Notes: generated by a model from the sequence alone, not told the origin. A stretch of DNA of 64,000 nt from Mycolicibacterium lacusdiani (GCF_021916785.1 NZ_JAKCFC010000004.1:288973-352972), one strand, 5' to 3'; numbered from the stretch's first letter, positions 32,319 through 41,322 are shown. Numbers and translations are program-made.

Positions 32319-33670
32319 GCCGACACCCGGGCTTGACCGGCATTCGTGACGTCCTGCGGCGTCCGGCGGCGGTAGACGACCGCACGTCCACCTCGCCCCG
32401 GGGCACTCGCGACGCCACGGGAGTGAACGGGTTCGGCGTCGGCGTAGGTGGTGCGGAACTCGAACTCGCGCAGCAGGGTCTGCAACGTCACCATCATCTC
32501 CATGTTCGCGAACGCGGCGCCGATGCAGCGCCGGACGCCGCCGCCGAACGGAATCCACGCGTGGTTGTCCGGCGGATTGCCGACGAAGCGGTCGGGGTCG
32601 AACGCATTGGCATCGGTGAAGCTGCGTTCGGCGGCGTGGGCCAGCGAGATGCTCACCAGCATCACCTGCCGCTCGGGAAGCACGTACTCACCCAGCCTGA
32701 TCCGTTGCTTGGTGACACGCGCGAACCCGTCGATGACCGGGCGGACCCGTTGCACCTCGAAGATGGTGGCCTGCAACAGGTCCGACCCGCCACGCGCGGT
32801 CTCCTCAGTGAGGCGTGTGAGCAGGCGGGGATGGCGGGTGATCCGCTCGACGGCCCAGGCCAGTGTGGTGGCGGTGGTTTCGTGGCCGGCGGCGAGCAGG
32901 GTGAGCAGTTCGTCGGCCACGTGGTCGTCGGTGATCGGCGACCCGTCCTCGTAACGGGCTGAGAGCAGCATCGCGAGAACGTCACTGCGGTCGGCGGCGT
33001 TCGTGTCCCGGCGGGCGTCGGCGATCAGGCGGGCGATGGCAGCGTCGTACCGGCGACGCGATTCCGTCAGGCGAGCGCCAGGGCTCCACCTGCCGTAGTT
33101 GCGCCTGAACGACGGCGGCAGGACGGCCAGCCGTGACGCCTGGAGCACCATCGGCGGCAGCAGTTCGCGCAGCTCCTCAAGCGCCGCGCCGTCGGCGCCG
33201 AACACTGCGCGCAGGATCGCGTTGAGGGTGATCCGCATCATCGAGGGCAGCGTCTCGAACTCCTCGCCCTCGACCCATGTCGCACTCTCGCGCTGAACCT
33301 CCTCGGCAATGATGTGCTCGTAACCCTGCATCCGCTTGCCGTGAAACGGCGGGACGAGCAGCTTGCGGCGGGCGCGGTGCGCCTGACCGTCGAGGCTGAA
33401 CGTCGAGCCGGGGCCGAGCACCTCGCCCAGGGTTCCCGCGCGACCGATCATGTCGGTATTCGTCGTGAACACCTCCTTGACCAGCGCTGGATCGCTGATC
33501 ACCACAGCGGACCCGAAGATGGGCAGGTTCAGCACGAACTCCGAGCCGTACCTACGGCTCAACAGCGCCACCGCGCGGTCGCGGGCGGTCAGGAAGCCGA
33601 TTCCCTGCAGGAGCCTCGGGATGCGCGGCGACGGAGGCAGCCGTACCGGATCAGTCGTTGCCCGAGCCAC
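32315..33670 (-). CDS. Cytochrome P450
   Basis: P450 monooxygenase, 451 aa from GTG at 33670, which has GGAGG nine bases before it (a TTG six codons earlier overlaps that site). Motifs: I-helix AGHETTATTLAW, ExxR in EVQRVRP, haem loop FGGGVRRCIG with Cys382. Needs ferredoxin and reductase partners, none of which is adjacent. It is co-transcribed with an alpha/beta hydrolase. Upstream lies a dense cluster of GGTAC repeats likely to bind its regulator, which is not next to it. Substrate unknown. Confidence 0.9.
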   Translation of the reverse strand: MARATTDPVRLPPSPRIPRLLQGIGFLTARDRAVALLSRRYGSEFVLNLPIFGSAVVISDPALVKEVFTTNTDMIGRAGTLGEVLGPGSTFSLDGQAHRARRKLLVPPFHGKRMQGYEHIIAEEVQRESATWVEGEEFETLPSMMRITLNAILRAVFGADGAALEELRELLPPMVLQASRLAVLPPSFRRNYGRWSPGARLTESRRRYDAAIARLIADARRDTNAADRSDVLAMLLSARYEDGSPITDDHVADELLTLLAAGHETTATTLAWAVERITRHPRLLTRLTEETARGGSDLLQATIFEVQRVRPVIDGFARVTKQRIRLGEYVLPERQVMLVSISLAHAAERSFTDANAFDPDRFVGNPPDNHAWIPFGGGVRRCIGAAFANMEMMVTLQTLLREFEFRTTYADAEPVHSRGVASAPGRGGRAVVYRRRTPQDVTNAGQARVSA

Positions 33671-33688
33671 GTCGTTTGACCTCCACAA

Positions 33689-33728
33689 ATCGGTACACGG
33701 CAGTACCGATTACGGTACGTATCGGTAC
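33689..33728. promoter_or_regulatory. GGTAC inverted-repeat operator cluster upstream of the P450 gene
   Basis: ATCGGTAC-ACGGCA-GTACCGAT (33689-33710) is a perfect 8-bp inverted repeat. It is followed by ACGGTAC (33712-33718) and ATCGGTACC (33721-33729). Four GGTAC/GTACC cores occur at about 9-11-bp steps directly upstream of the P450 ribosome-binding site, as expected for a TetR-type repressor. Confidence 0.6.
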
Positions 33729-33776
33729 CGAACGGCGCAAGGCCACGTCGGTCGCCCCCTGCGTGGCGGATGCCAT

Positions 33777-33844
33777 CTTGCCTGGCGGATAGGAAAACCT
33801 GCCCTTGAGCCAGAGGATTGTGGCTTCCCGGCGATTACCCGGGC
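33777..33844 (+). promoter_or_regulatory. Duplicated upstream module, copy 1 (before DUF4189 gene)
   Basis: Motif A CTTGCCTGGCGGATAGGAAA (33777-33796) and motif B starting TGGCTTCCCGGCGATTACC (33821-33844). The same two motifs, 46 instead of 44 nt apart, precede the second secreted-protein gene. May be a promoter for a specific sigma factor or a structured 5' leader. Confidence 0.55.
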
Positions 33845-33916
33845 CCTTGCTGAACGCGACTATTGCAACAGGGGTGAACCAACTAGGGAACCCAATTACT
33901 GCAAGGGACAACGACT

Positions 33917-34636
33917 ATGACTACTCATCAGGGCGGTGCGGGTCACCGCGGCCGAACCATCGCCGCGACCCTACTGGCCGTGGCGGCGACGGCCGCCGGA
34001 ATGTTGGGTGCAGCGGCGCCAGCGCAGGCAGCCGACCAATACATCGCACTGGCGCTCGGATACGTCAGCGAGAATCCCCCCGTCACGATGGCCGGAGGCT
34101 CCGCGATCAGCGGTACCCGAGACCAGGCGGGCCAAGGGGCGCTCACGAACTGTGTGAACAACGGCGGCACCCACTGCGTGACCGTGGTGATCGCTACGAA
34201 CGAATGCGGGGCGGCCGCTTCCAATGACTACGGCGAAGAGGTTGGGGCGTCCGACCCGTCGCTCGCCGTCGCCCAGAGCAAGGCCAAGAGCATGCTTCAG
34301 AATCAGCAGGGCGCCAAGATCATCGTGTCGGGTTGCGCGAATGGGTCCACTCCACCGCCCCCGAATGATCCGCCGCCACCGCCGCCTGCGCCCAAGCTAG
34401 GGCCGACGGTCTCGTTCGACACCGTCTTGGGTGGCATGGTCGCTCACATCACCGACCGAAGTGGAGTGTCTTCGCAGTGCACGTATGCGACTGATGGCTT
34501 CAACCGCAGCTTCGCCTTGCCGGCCAACTCCAAGTACGACCTGCGGATCGTCCCGGCTGTTCCGCGATTCCGGAACTGGACTGTCACGATCACTTGTGAC
34601 AACGGCACGAGCACGACGGCGACGACGTACTTCTGA
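33917..34636 (+). CDS. Secreted DUF4189 domain protein with Pro-rich linker
   Basis: Exported protein, 239 aa. The Sec signal peptide ends at AAPAQA-AD (about residue 38). A DUF4189-like domain (about 40-145) has three or four cysteines (TNCVNNGG, HCVTVVI, NECGAAA, SGCANG). Then comes a run of prolines (STPPPPNDPPPPPPAPK) and a C-terminal beta-rich domain with two cysteines (SSQCTYA, TITCDNG). This layout is common in mycobacterial secreted proteins of unknown function. It is divergent from the P450 gene and followed by a strong terminator. Confidence 0.85.
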   Translation: MTTHQGGAGHRGRTIAATLLAVAATAAGMLGAAAPAQAADQYIALALGYVSENPPVTMAGGSAISGTRDQAGQGALTNCVNNGGTHCVTVVIATNECGAAASNDYGEEVGASDPSLAVAQSKAKSMLQNQQGAKIIVSGCANGSTPPPPNDPPPPPPAPKLGPTVSFDTVLGGMVAHITDRSGVSSQCTYATDGFNRSFALPANSKYDLRIVPAVPRFRNWTVTITCDNGTSTTATTYF

Positions 34637-34659
34637 GTCGCGGGGACTCGCCAACCCGA

Positions 34660-34693
34660 TCCGCCCGGGCCGTGCTGTCACGGCCCGGGCGGA
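34660..34693 (+). terminator. Strong hairpin terminator
   Basis: Perfect 15-bp stem TCCGCCCGGGCCGTG with a CTGT loop (34675-34678), 23 nt after the DUF4189 stop. Very GC-rich, without a U-tract. Confidence 0.85.
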
Positions 34694-34997
34694 CTGCTGC
34701 GGTAGGTCTGTCGGCGCCCGGATGGCTCAAGCGCGGAACCTGGTTGGGGCGTCCTGGTACGTGCGATGGGCTGAGGGGCCCGAGGCTGCGCAGACGGATG
34801 GTTCGTGTCGATGTCCGCATGCCGCGTCGGTGTGACGCCGACTCTGCGATCGCCGACTGGGCCGAGGCGAGAGTGATTGTCCAGCAGCGAGTCTCGTCGA
34901 CGCGATCGGATCGAGCTAGCCGCCTCACTCTGCTCAGCCCGACAGCCGGCGCCGTCCAGTCGTTTCACGAATGGCGCCGGCTCTAATGCGCGCGGAC
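34694..34997. other. Intergenic stretch without recognised content
   Basis: About 300 bases between a terminator and the second copy of the upstream module. Open frames here are GC-rich shadows with no ribosome-binding site or family similarity. A CCGGCGCC/GGCGCCGG inverted pair occurs near 34945-34981. Confidence 0.5.
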
Positions 34998-35067
34998 CTT
35001 ACCTGGGGGATAGAAAATGCTCCCCCCGCGACAGGACGAAGTCTGGCTTCTGGGCGATTACCAGGGC
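34998..35067 (+). promoter_or_regulatory. Duplicated upstream module, copy 2 (before small secreted protein)
   Basis: Motif A CTTACCTGGGGGATAGAAAA (34998-35017) and motif B starting TGGCTTCTGGGCGATTACC (35044-35067). In motif B, 21 of 24 bases equal copy 1. In copy 2 motif B can fold as CTGG/CCAG around GCGATTA. The gene start follows 60 nt later (72 nt for copy 1). Confidence 0.55.
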
Positions 35068-35127
35068 ACGTCGAAAACGGCAGCATTGCTCTCAACACAG
35101 AAACCACCTTCGAGAGGAAACACCGAA

Positions 35128-35448
35128 ATGACCGAGATCCGCACCCTGACCCGCTTCCAGTACGCAGCGACTCTGCTCGGCGCCCTCGCCCTCGCCTTCG
35201 TCGCCCTGGCCCCGGCTGTTGCCAACGCCCAGCCCATCCAGAACAACGACAGCGGCGGTTGCCACTACACCGACAAAGACGGCTACGACATCCCGATCGA
35301 CGAGGGCCAGAGCGTCCTCGTCGACGGCAAGACCGTGACCTGCCGCGGCGGATCGATCGTCGTCGCCAGCACGGGCGGCGTCAAGCCGAACGGCCCGTCG
35401 AGAATAGGTGTCCTCACCGACCTGCCTCGTATCGCGGCCATCCGCTGA
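35128..35448 (+). CDS. Small secreted protein of unknown function
   Basis: Exported protein, 106 aa, with a Sec signal peptide (YAATLLGALALAFVALAPAV, cleavage near ANA-QP). The mature part is about 70 residues with two cysteines (GGCHYTDKDG and VTCRGGS) that could form a disulphide. GAGAGG precedes the ATG at 35128; an upstream in-frame ATG at 35017 would span the conserved upstream module and is rejected. I do not recognise a family. A hairpin terminator follows. Confidence 0.75.
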   Translation: MTEIRTLTRFQYAATLLGALALAFVALAPAVANAQPIQNNDSGGCHYTDKDGYDIPIDEGQSVLVDGKTVTCRGGSIVVASTGGVKPNGPSRIGVLTDLPRIAAIR

Positions 35449-35458
35449 CCTGACCGCT

Positions 35459-35494
35459 CTCGGCCCGCCACCACGTAGCTGGTGGCGGGCCGAG
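35459..35494 (+). terminator. Hairpin terminator
   Basis: Perfect 14-bp stem CTCGGCCCGCCACC (35459-35472) and its complement (35481-35494), 8-nt loop, 11 nt after the small secreted protein gene. Confidence 0.85.
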
Positions 35495-35610
35495 TCGCGC
35501 GTCGAGTAGAGCTTCTTCGGGGAGCGCGAATCCGGACGCCATCGGGCTGAAAGTCGTCGATTTAGCAAATCGCGAATCAGCCGCACCACATCGGAGGAAA
35601 ATACGGCGCT

Positions 35611-38600
35611 ATGGCCGGAGAACGTGCAGAGGGCACCAAACCCTCCGGTGGGGGCGGCATCGCTGCTGAGTTGGAAGCCGCAGGCTTCCTGCACGCTCTC
35701 GAAGTGGGGCGAGGTGGCGCGGGCGTGGTCTACCGCTGCCACCAGACGTCACTCGCGCGCACCGTCGCGATAAAGGTCTTGATGTCCGATCTCGACCAAG
35801 ACAATCGTGAACGATTCTTGCGCGAGGGTTTGGCGATGGGAAAGCTCTCCGGTCACCCGAACATCGAAGACATCCTGCAGGTCGGCGTCACCGAGACCAA
35901 CCGGCCATACATCGTGATGCCCTATCACGAAGCAGGGTCGCTGGCGCAGCGGTTGCAGCGGGTCGGCCGGATCGCATGGCCAGACGCGTTGCGTATCGCG
36001 GTGAAGTTGTGCGGCGCGCTGGAAACTGCGCACCGGATCGGTACGTTGCACCGCGATATCAAGCCCGGCAACGTGCTCGTCAACGATTACGGCGAACCGC
36101 AGTTGAGTGATTTCGGGATTGCGCGGATCGTCGGTGGATACGAAACCGCGACCGGATTCTTCACCGGCACCATCGCATACACCGCTCCCGAAGTGCTCGG
36201 CGGGAGTTCGCCGACCGCGGTGTCCGACGTGTACTCGCTCGGTGCCACGATTTATGCGCTCATCGCGGGGGTGGCCGCACACGAACGCAGGGACGGCGAG
36301 GATCTCGTCGCACACTATCTGCGGATCAGTTCGACTCCGGTGCCGGACATGCGGCCGCAGGGGATTCCGGCCAATGTGTGCGCCGTGATCGAGAAGGCGA
36401 TGTCACAGGATCCAACCGAACGCCATGCTTCGGCGGCGGAATTCGGTCGCGAGCTCCAGGCGGCGCAGCGTCACAACGGGTTGATCGCCGATTCGATGGT
36501 GCTCAGCGACACCGCCGGCCAGTCGAAACCGCCGCAGGGGACCGCCGCGATCCACCTCCCGGCGGCCGAACGAACCGACCTATCAGAAGCGGCGTCCCTC
36601 GCCATGACCGGACCTCCGCCGTCTCCGCCAATGTCGAACGTGAGTGGCCCGGCGGGGCCGATCTCCCCAAGCCCGCCAAGCCCGCCGGGTCCGCCCGGGC
36701 CCGAGGGGTCGACCAGCATCATTGAGAAGCCCCGGAATCGAAGATCGTGGCTGGTGGTCGCCGCGGCCGCCATCGCAGTGGTGCTGCTGGTGGCTGGGGG
36801 TATCTACTTGGTGTCGTCGCCTGACGAAGGCACCGGTGGCGGCAGCAACCCGACCGTCGCAAGCGACCCAACGGCCGAGGCCCAGGCTGGCTGGAAACCG
36901 ATCACGAATGCCCGGGTGGCCCGGGAGGCTGCTGCGACGACCCAGTCTGACGGCACCATCTGGAGTTTCGGGGGGCTGGAAAGCGATGGCAGCGTCAGCG
37001 GTCGCCATGAAGGCTATGACCCCGCCATCGACAGCTGGAAGGGCGGCGACGAACTTCCCGTTCCGGTTCAGCACGCGATGGCGGTGACGTGGCAGGGAAC
37101 CCCGTGCGTGTTGGGCGGTTGGCGCGCCGAGGGTGCCAACACGCAGGTTGCGACTGACAAGGTCTGGCGGGTCGTCAACAGTCGCTGGGTCGAATTGCCA
37201 CCGCTGCTGCAACCGCGTGCGGCGGGCGCAGCCGCAATGGTCGGGGACCGCCTCGTGGTCACGGGTGGCGTCGGCGTCGGCGGCAAGCCACTCAACACCA
37301 CGGAGATCTTCGACGGCACCGCGTGGAAGCTCGGAGCCCAAATGCCCACTCCCCGAATGTTGTTGGGTGCGGCCTCGGACGACAGGGTGATGTACGCGGT
37401 CGGCGGATCCGACGGCACCGTTGAGCTGCCGACGGTCGAGGCCTACGACCCGGCCGCTGATTCATGGACGGCGATGCCTGCGATGCCGCAGCCGCGCAGC
37501 GACCTGGGCGTCGCCATCGCTGACGCGCGCCTCATCGCCGTCGGCGGCTTGTCGGACGGCCAGGTGCTCAAGGCCGTTTCGGTGATGGACTTCGCCACGA
37601 AGACATGGGCGGGGCTGCCCGACATGAGCACACCACGCCACGGGATGGCGGCCGCTGCAGTGGAGAAATCCGTCTTCGTGATCGGTGGCGCGACCGGCAC
37701 CGGCAACAGTGAGGTGACGTCGACCGCCGAATCGCTCGAACTCGCGCCTCGCAAGCTGCAACCCGCATCTGCCTGGCAATCCCTGCCGAACGCGCCGACG
37801 CCCAGGTTGATGATGGCGTGGACCGTGCTGGACGACAAGATCTTCGTGGCTGGCGGCATGAGTCAGGGCGACACGCTTCAGGTGGTGCAGAGCTTCGACC
37901 CGCGGATCGGGGCATGGCAGGCCCAACCGCCGTTGCCGGTGCCGTTGCACCACGCAACCGCGACGACGTACCGCGGCGAGATGGTGGTCATCGGCGGTGC
38001 CACCGACGAACTCGCCAGCGCGTCGAACAAGGTGTACGCCTTGCGCGGTGATACCTGGGTGGAGTTGCCGAATCTTACCCACGCCCGGGCGGCCGCCGCA
38101 GCCGCGGTCGTCGGGGACTTGCTCGTCGTTGCCGGTGGACAGAACGCAAAACAGCTCGTTGCACAGACCGAGACGTTCGACGGGCAGTCCTGGAAGGACG
38201 CCGCCGACTTACCCACTCCGCGCGAACACTTGGCAGCAGTCTCGGACGGGACCTTCGTGTACACGCTCGGCGGACGCTTCCTCTCCGCCGACAAGAACTC
38301 CGCGGCGTTCGAGCGCTTCGATCCGAAATCGGGGCAGTGGACGAGGCTGGTCGACATGCCGACTCCGCGCGGCAGCTACGGCGCCGCCTACATCGACGGC
38401 CGGATCGTCGCCCTCGGCGGCGAGGAACCGACGCAGGTACTGGCGGACGCAGAGATGTACGACATCGCCGACTCGAAATGGCTCTCACTGCCACCGATGC
38501 CGACGGCGCGCCATGGGGAAGCCGTCGCCGCGGTCGGCAATACCGTGTATGTATTTGGCGGTGCCAACCGGCCGACGCACGAGGGAGCCGTCGGAACGGT

Positions 38601-38622
38601 CGAGGCTCTCGACTTCACCTAA
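35611..38622 (+). CDS. Transmembrane Ser/Thr protein kinase with 12 Kelch repeats
   Basis: Receptor-like kinase, 1003 aa. The N-terminal Hanks-type kinase domain (about 25-290) has GRGGAGVVY, Lys55 (TVAIKVL), HRDIKPGN (Asp149) and DFGIARI, then APEVLGG. A Pro-rich juxtamembrane segment and one membrane helix (about 379-401, WLVVAAAAIAVVLLVAGGIY) follow. The extracellular part (about 420-1003) has 12 Kelch-type double-glycine units (for example FGG, LGG, TGG, VGG in sequence), enough for two six-bladed propellers. It is convergent with an FHA plus HTH gene, overlapping it by 4 nt, which suggests a kinase/phosphopeptide-reader pair. Ligand unknown. Confidence 0.92.
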   Translation: MAGERAEGTKPSGGGGIAAELEAAGFLHALEVGRGGAGVVYRCHQTSLARTVAIKVLMSDLDQDNRERFLREGLAMGKLSGHPNIEDILQVGVTETNRPYIVMPYHEAGSLAQRLQRVGRIAWPDALRIAVKLCGALETAHRIGTLHRDIKPGNVLVNDYGEPQLSDFGIARIVGGYETATGFFTGTIAYTAPEVLGGSSPTAVSDVYSLGATIYALIAGVAAHERRDGEDLVAHYLRISSTPVPDMRPQGIPANVCAVIEKAMSQDPTERHASAAEFGRELQAAQRHNGLIADSMVLSDTAGQSKPPQGTAAIHLPAAERTDLSEAASLAMTGPPPSPPMSNVSGPAGPISPSPPSPPGPPGPEGSTSIIEKPRNRRSWLVVAAAAIAVVLLVAGGIYLVSSPDEGTGGGSNPTVASDPTAEAQAGWKPITNARVAREAAATTQSDGTIWSFGGLESDGSVSGRHEGYDPAIDSWKGGDELPVPVQHAMAVTWQGTPCVLGGWRAEGANTQVATDKVWRVVNSRWVELPPLLQPRAAGAAAMVGDRLVVTGGVGVGGKPLNTTEIFDGTAWKLGAQMPTPRMLLGAASDDRVMYAVGGSDGTVELPTVEAYDPAADSWTAMPAMPQPRSDLGVAIADARLIAVGGLSDGQVLKAVSVMDFATKTWAGLPDMSTPRHGMAAAAVEKSVFVIGGATGTGNSEVTSTAESLELAPRKLQPASAWQSLPNAPTPRLMMAWTVLDDKIFVAGGMSQGDTLQVVQSFDPRIGAWQAQPPLPVPLHHATATTYRGEMVVIGGATDELASASNKVYALRGDTWVELPNLTHARAAAAAAVVGDLLVVAGGQNAKQLVAQTETFDGQSWKDAADLPTPREHLAAVSDGTFVYTLGGRFLSADKNSAAFERFDPKSGQWTRLVDMPTPRGSYGAAYIDGRIVALGGEEPTQVLADAEMYDIADSKWLSLPPMPTARHGEAVAAVGNTVYVFGGANRPTHEGAVGTVEALDFT

Positions 38623-39230
38623 GAACCGTTGTCGCGCAGCATCTTCAACGTCACAGCGCCACGCCTGATGGCCTCGTTGGCCAGGCGCACCCGGCGCTCA
38701 CCTTCGGCCGGTACGGCGAACTTGTCGTACAAGTTCTGCAGATGCTGTTTGATCGCCGCCTCGGTGACGAACAGCTCCTGAGCCATCTGCCGAACGGATA
38801 CCGCCTCCGGGAACGGGTCGCCGGAAACCAGTGGCCGACACAAGACCACCAGCACCTCGAGTTCGCGACGGGTCAGGCGCGGAGGCGGCTGGGTGGGTGC
38901 GACGGATACCGTGGCGTCACCAAGGGTCGTGGCGTCCCGCACCTCCCAGAAGACCAATTTGGTCTTGCCGACCCGCACCTCGTCTCCGGACCGCAGCACT
39001 CGTTCGGCCGAGATCTTCTCCCCGTTGATGTAGGTGCCGTTGCGGCTGCCGACGTCGCGGACCGACCACGCGTGGCCGAGGTTCTCCAACACCGCATGGA
39101 CGCGCGAGACGGTCGAATCGTGGTCGAGCGAAACGACGTTGGTGGATGACTTGCCGACGGTCACTCGCTCACTCCCGAGGGGGATGAGCTGCCGTCCGGT
39201 CGGCTTCCAGACTTCCAGGTGGGAAGGCAT
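38619..39230 (-). CDS. FHA domain protein with LuxR-like C-terminal HTH
   Basis: Protein of 203 aa. The FHA domain (about 20-95) has the phosphothreonine-binding residues VGKSS, VSRVHAVLEN and GSRNGTYING. The C-terminal region (about 117-200) reads LTRRELEVLVVLC then VRQMAQELFVTEAAIKQHL and LYDKFAV, a LuxR/GerE-like or related winged HTH. So a phosphopeptide-binding module is joined to a DNA-binding module, as in EmbR-like regulators but with a different HTH. It is tail-to-tail with the Kelch kinase, its likely phosphorylation partner. Confidence 0.87.
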   Translation of the reverse strand: MPSHLEVWKPTGRQLIPLGSERVTVGKSSTNVVSLDHDSTVSRVHAVLENLGHAWSVRDVGSRNGTYINGEKISAERVLRSGDEVRVGKTKLVFWEVRDATTLGDATVSVAPTQPPPRLTRRELEVLVVLCRPLVSGDPFPEAVSVRQMAQELFVTEAAIKQHLQNLYDKFAVPAEGERRVRLANEAIRRGAVTLKMLRDNGS

Positions 39231-39330
39231 GTCGACAGCTTAGGCGGTCGGCGAATGCCCGGGTCGAAGTCGCCGACGGCCGTTCCCCAACGGACGCTCG
39301 AACATCCTTCTCGTCCTGACGCTGTGGGAC

Positions 39331-40176
39331 TCAGCGGAGCAATCTGGCCATGCCGTTGACGGGGCCGTGGCCTCGGCCGATCGGATAGGCGGCGCGAATG
39401 CACTCGGTGATCCAAAGCTTGGCGAAACCGACCGCCTCGGGAACCGGGTAGCCGTGAGCCAGCGCGGCGGTGATCGCCGCGGCAAGGGTGTCGCCGGCGC
39501 CGTGATCGTGGGGGGTGTCCACCCGGTCCGCGGCGAATTGGTGGAACTCGGAGCCGTCGAAGAGGAGGTCGGAGCTGGTCTGCGAGGTGCGCAGGTGGCC
39601 ACCTTTCACGAGCGCCCATTGCGGCCCCAGCGCGTGCAGAGCCCGGGCAGCCTCGCGTTGGGTCGTGTCGTCGACGACGTCGATGCCGACCAACAGTCGC
39701 ACCTCGTCGAGGTTCGGCGTGACCAACGTGGCGAGTGGGATCAGATCGTCGCGCATGGCGTCCAGCGCATCGGGGTGGAGTAGTGGCTCGCCGACGTTGG
39801 ACGCACACACCGGATCGACCACCAGCGGGACAGTGCCGTCGAGCCCTTCGGACCTCCACGTCGCCACGATGGTCCTGATGATCGCGGTGGACGCCAGCAT
39901 GCCGGTCTTGGCGGCCTCGATGCCGATGTCGGACGCCACCGCGCTGATCTGGCCTGCGACGATGTCAACCGGAATTTCGTGAAACGCTCTGACGCCCAAC
40001 GAGTTCTGCACCGTGACGGCCGTCAGTGTGGCGCACCCATGTACACCCAACATCGCGAATGTGCGCATGTCAGCCTGCAGGCCCGCGCTGCCGCCAGAAT
40101 CGGAGCCGGCGATGGTCATGACTCGGCGCGGGGTCTGTCCCGGTGCAGCCAGTGGGAGGTCCTGAGCGTCGGCCAT
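39331..40176 (-). CDS. thiD: Hydroxymethylpyrimidine/phosphomethylpyrimidine kinase ThiD
   Basis: Ribokinase-fold kinase of thiamine synthesis, 281 aa, phosphorylating HMP and HMP-P. Signatures: TIAGSDSGGSAGLQADMRTF at the N-terminus, AAKTGMLAS, VVDPVCAS and the C-terminal anion hole THDHGAGDTLA-type sequence seen here as TPHDHGAGDTLAAAITAALA. It stands alone; no other thiamine gene or TPP riboswitch was found next to it. Start ATG at 40176. Confidence 0.92.
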   Translation of the reverse strand: MADAQDLPLAAPGQTPRRVMTIAGSDSGGSAGLQADMRTFAMLGVHGCATLTAVTVQNSLGVRAFHEIPVDIVAGQISAVASDIGIEAAKTGMLASTAIIRTIVATWRSEGLDGTVPLVVDPVCASNVGEPLLHPDALDAMRDDLIPLATLVTPNLDEVRLLVGIDVVDDTTQREAARALHALGPQWALVKGGHLRTSQTSSDLLFDGSEFHQFAADRVDTPHDHGAGDTLAAAITAALAHGYPVPEAVGFAKLWITECIRAAYPIGRGHGPVNGMARLLR

Positions 40177-40278
40177 GACTAGCAGTCTTTCAAAGCGGCT
40201 GATGGGGTTGTGGCCGGCGTCCGACTGTCGCGACTAGACCCCGGGAATACCTGAAGGGCGAATGAGGTTTGCGGTGCC

Positions 40279-41322
40279 GTGAAGGCTTTCGGATTCTTGA
40301 GCTTCGGGCACTATGCGTCCGCCCGCGGGTCCGGCGGGCCCGACGCCGCCGACATGCTGCGCGATGCAGTCGACATCGCGACGGGCGCCGACGAGATGGG
40401 CGTCAACGGCGCATACTTCCGCGTTCACCACTTCGCTCGGCAGTCCGCCGCACCCATGCCGCTGCTCGCTGCGATCGCCGCCCGAACCCAGCGGATCGAG
40501 GTCGGTACCGGTGTCATCGACATGCGGTATGAGAATCCGCTGCACCTCGCTGAGGAGGCGGCTGCGCTCGACCTGCTCTCCGAGGGGCGGGTGGCACTAG
40601 GAGTCAGTCGCGGATCGCCTGAGCCGGCGCTACGCGGGTGGGAGGCCTTCGGTTACACCGGTTCCACGGATCCGCGTGGCGCCGACATCGCCCGGGACAA
40701 GTTCGACCTGTTCCTGCGTGCCGTCCGCGGCGAGGGTATCGCCGACGCCGATCCCCGACAGTTCGGACGAGTCGGAAAGCTGCGCATCGAGCCGCACTCG
40801 CCGGGACTGGCCGAGCGCATCTGGTGGGGCGCCGCCTCGCGGGAAACCGCGAGATGGGCGGGCACGGCAGGCGTCAATCTGATGAGTTCGACGCTGCTGA
40901 CCGAGGCCACCGGTGATGCCTTCGCAGACCTGCAGGCTGATCAGATCGACCAGTTCCGCGCGGCATGGGCGGCCGCAGGTCACTCGCGAACTCCGCGAGT
41001 CTCGGTGAGCCGCAGTATCTTCCCGCTGGTCACGGATCTGGACCGGCGCTACTTCGGCCCGCGGGGAGACGTCTCGGCAGACCAGGTCGGCATCATCGAC
41101 GGCTTCCGTTCGACCTTCGGCAAGACCTATGCCGCTGAACCCGACGTCCTCATCGAGCAATTGAAGGCCGATGCCGCTGTCCAGTCGGCTGACACGCTGA
41201 TGCTCACGATCCCCAGCCAGCTCGGGGTGGACCTGAACCTCCACATCCTCGAGACGTTCGCCCTTCACGTGGCCCCGGCGCTGGGCTGGGAGCCGAATTT
41301 CAAGGGACTGCCCACGGGTTGA
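40279..41322 (+). CDS. LLM-class flavin-dependent oxidoreductase
   Basis: Luciferase-like monooxygenase family protein, 347 aa, TIM-barrel fold: GFLSFGHYASARGSGG, HHFARQSAAPMPLL, RIEVGTGVIDMRYENPLHLA, EEAAALDLLSEGRVALGVSRG. The enzymes use FMN or coenzyme F420. The start is GTG (VKAFGFL). The sequence most resembles LLM proteins annotated as alkanal monooxygenase-like; the substrate cannot be given. It is a single-gene unit convergent with a lipoprotein gene. Confidence 0.87.
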   Translation: MKAFGFLSFGHYASARGSGGPDAADMLRDAVDIATGADEMGVNGAYFRVHHFARQSAAPMPLLAAIAARTQRIEVGTGVIDMRYENPLHLAEEAAALDLLSEGRVALGVSRGSPEPALRGWEAFGYTGSTDPRGADIARDKFDLFLRAVRGEGIADADPRQFGRVGKLRIEPHSPGLAERIWWGAASRETARWAGTAGVNLMSSTLLTEATGDAFADLQADQIDQFRAAWAAAGHSRTPRVSVSRSIFPLVTDLDRRYFGPRGDVSADQVGIIDGFRSTFGKTYAAEPDVLIEQLKADAAVQSADTLMLTIPSQLGVDLNLHILETFALHVAPALGWEPNFKGLPTG

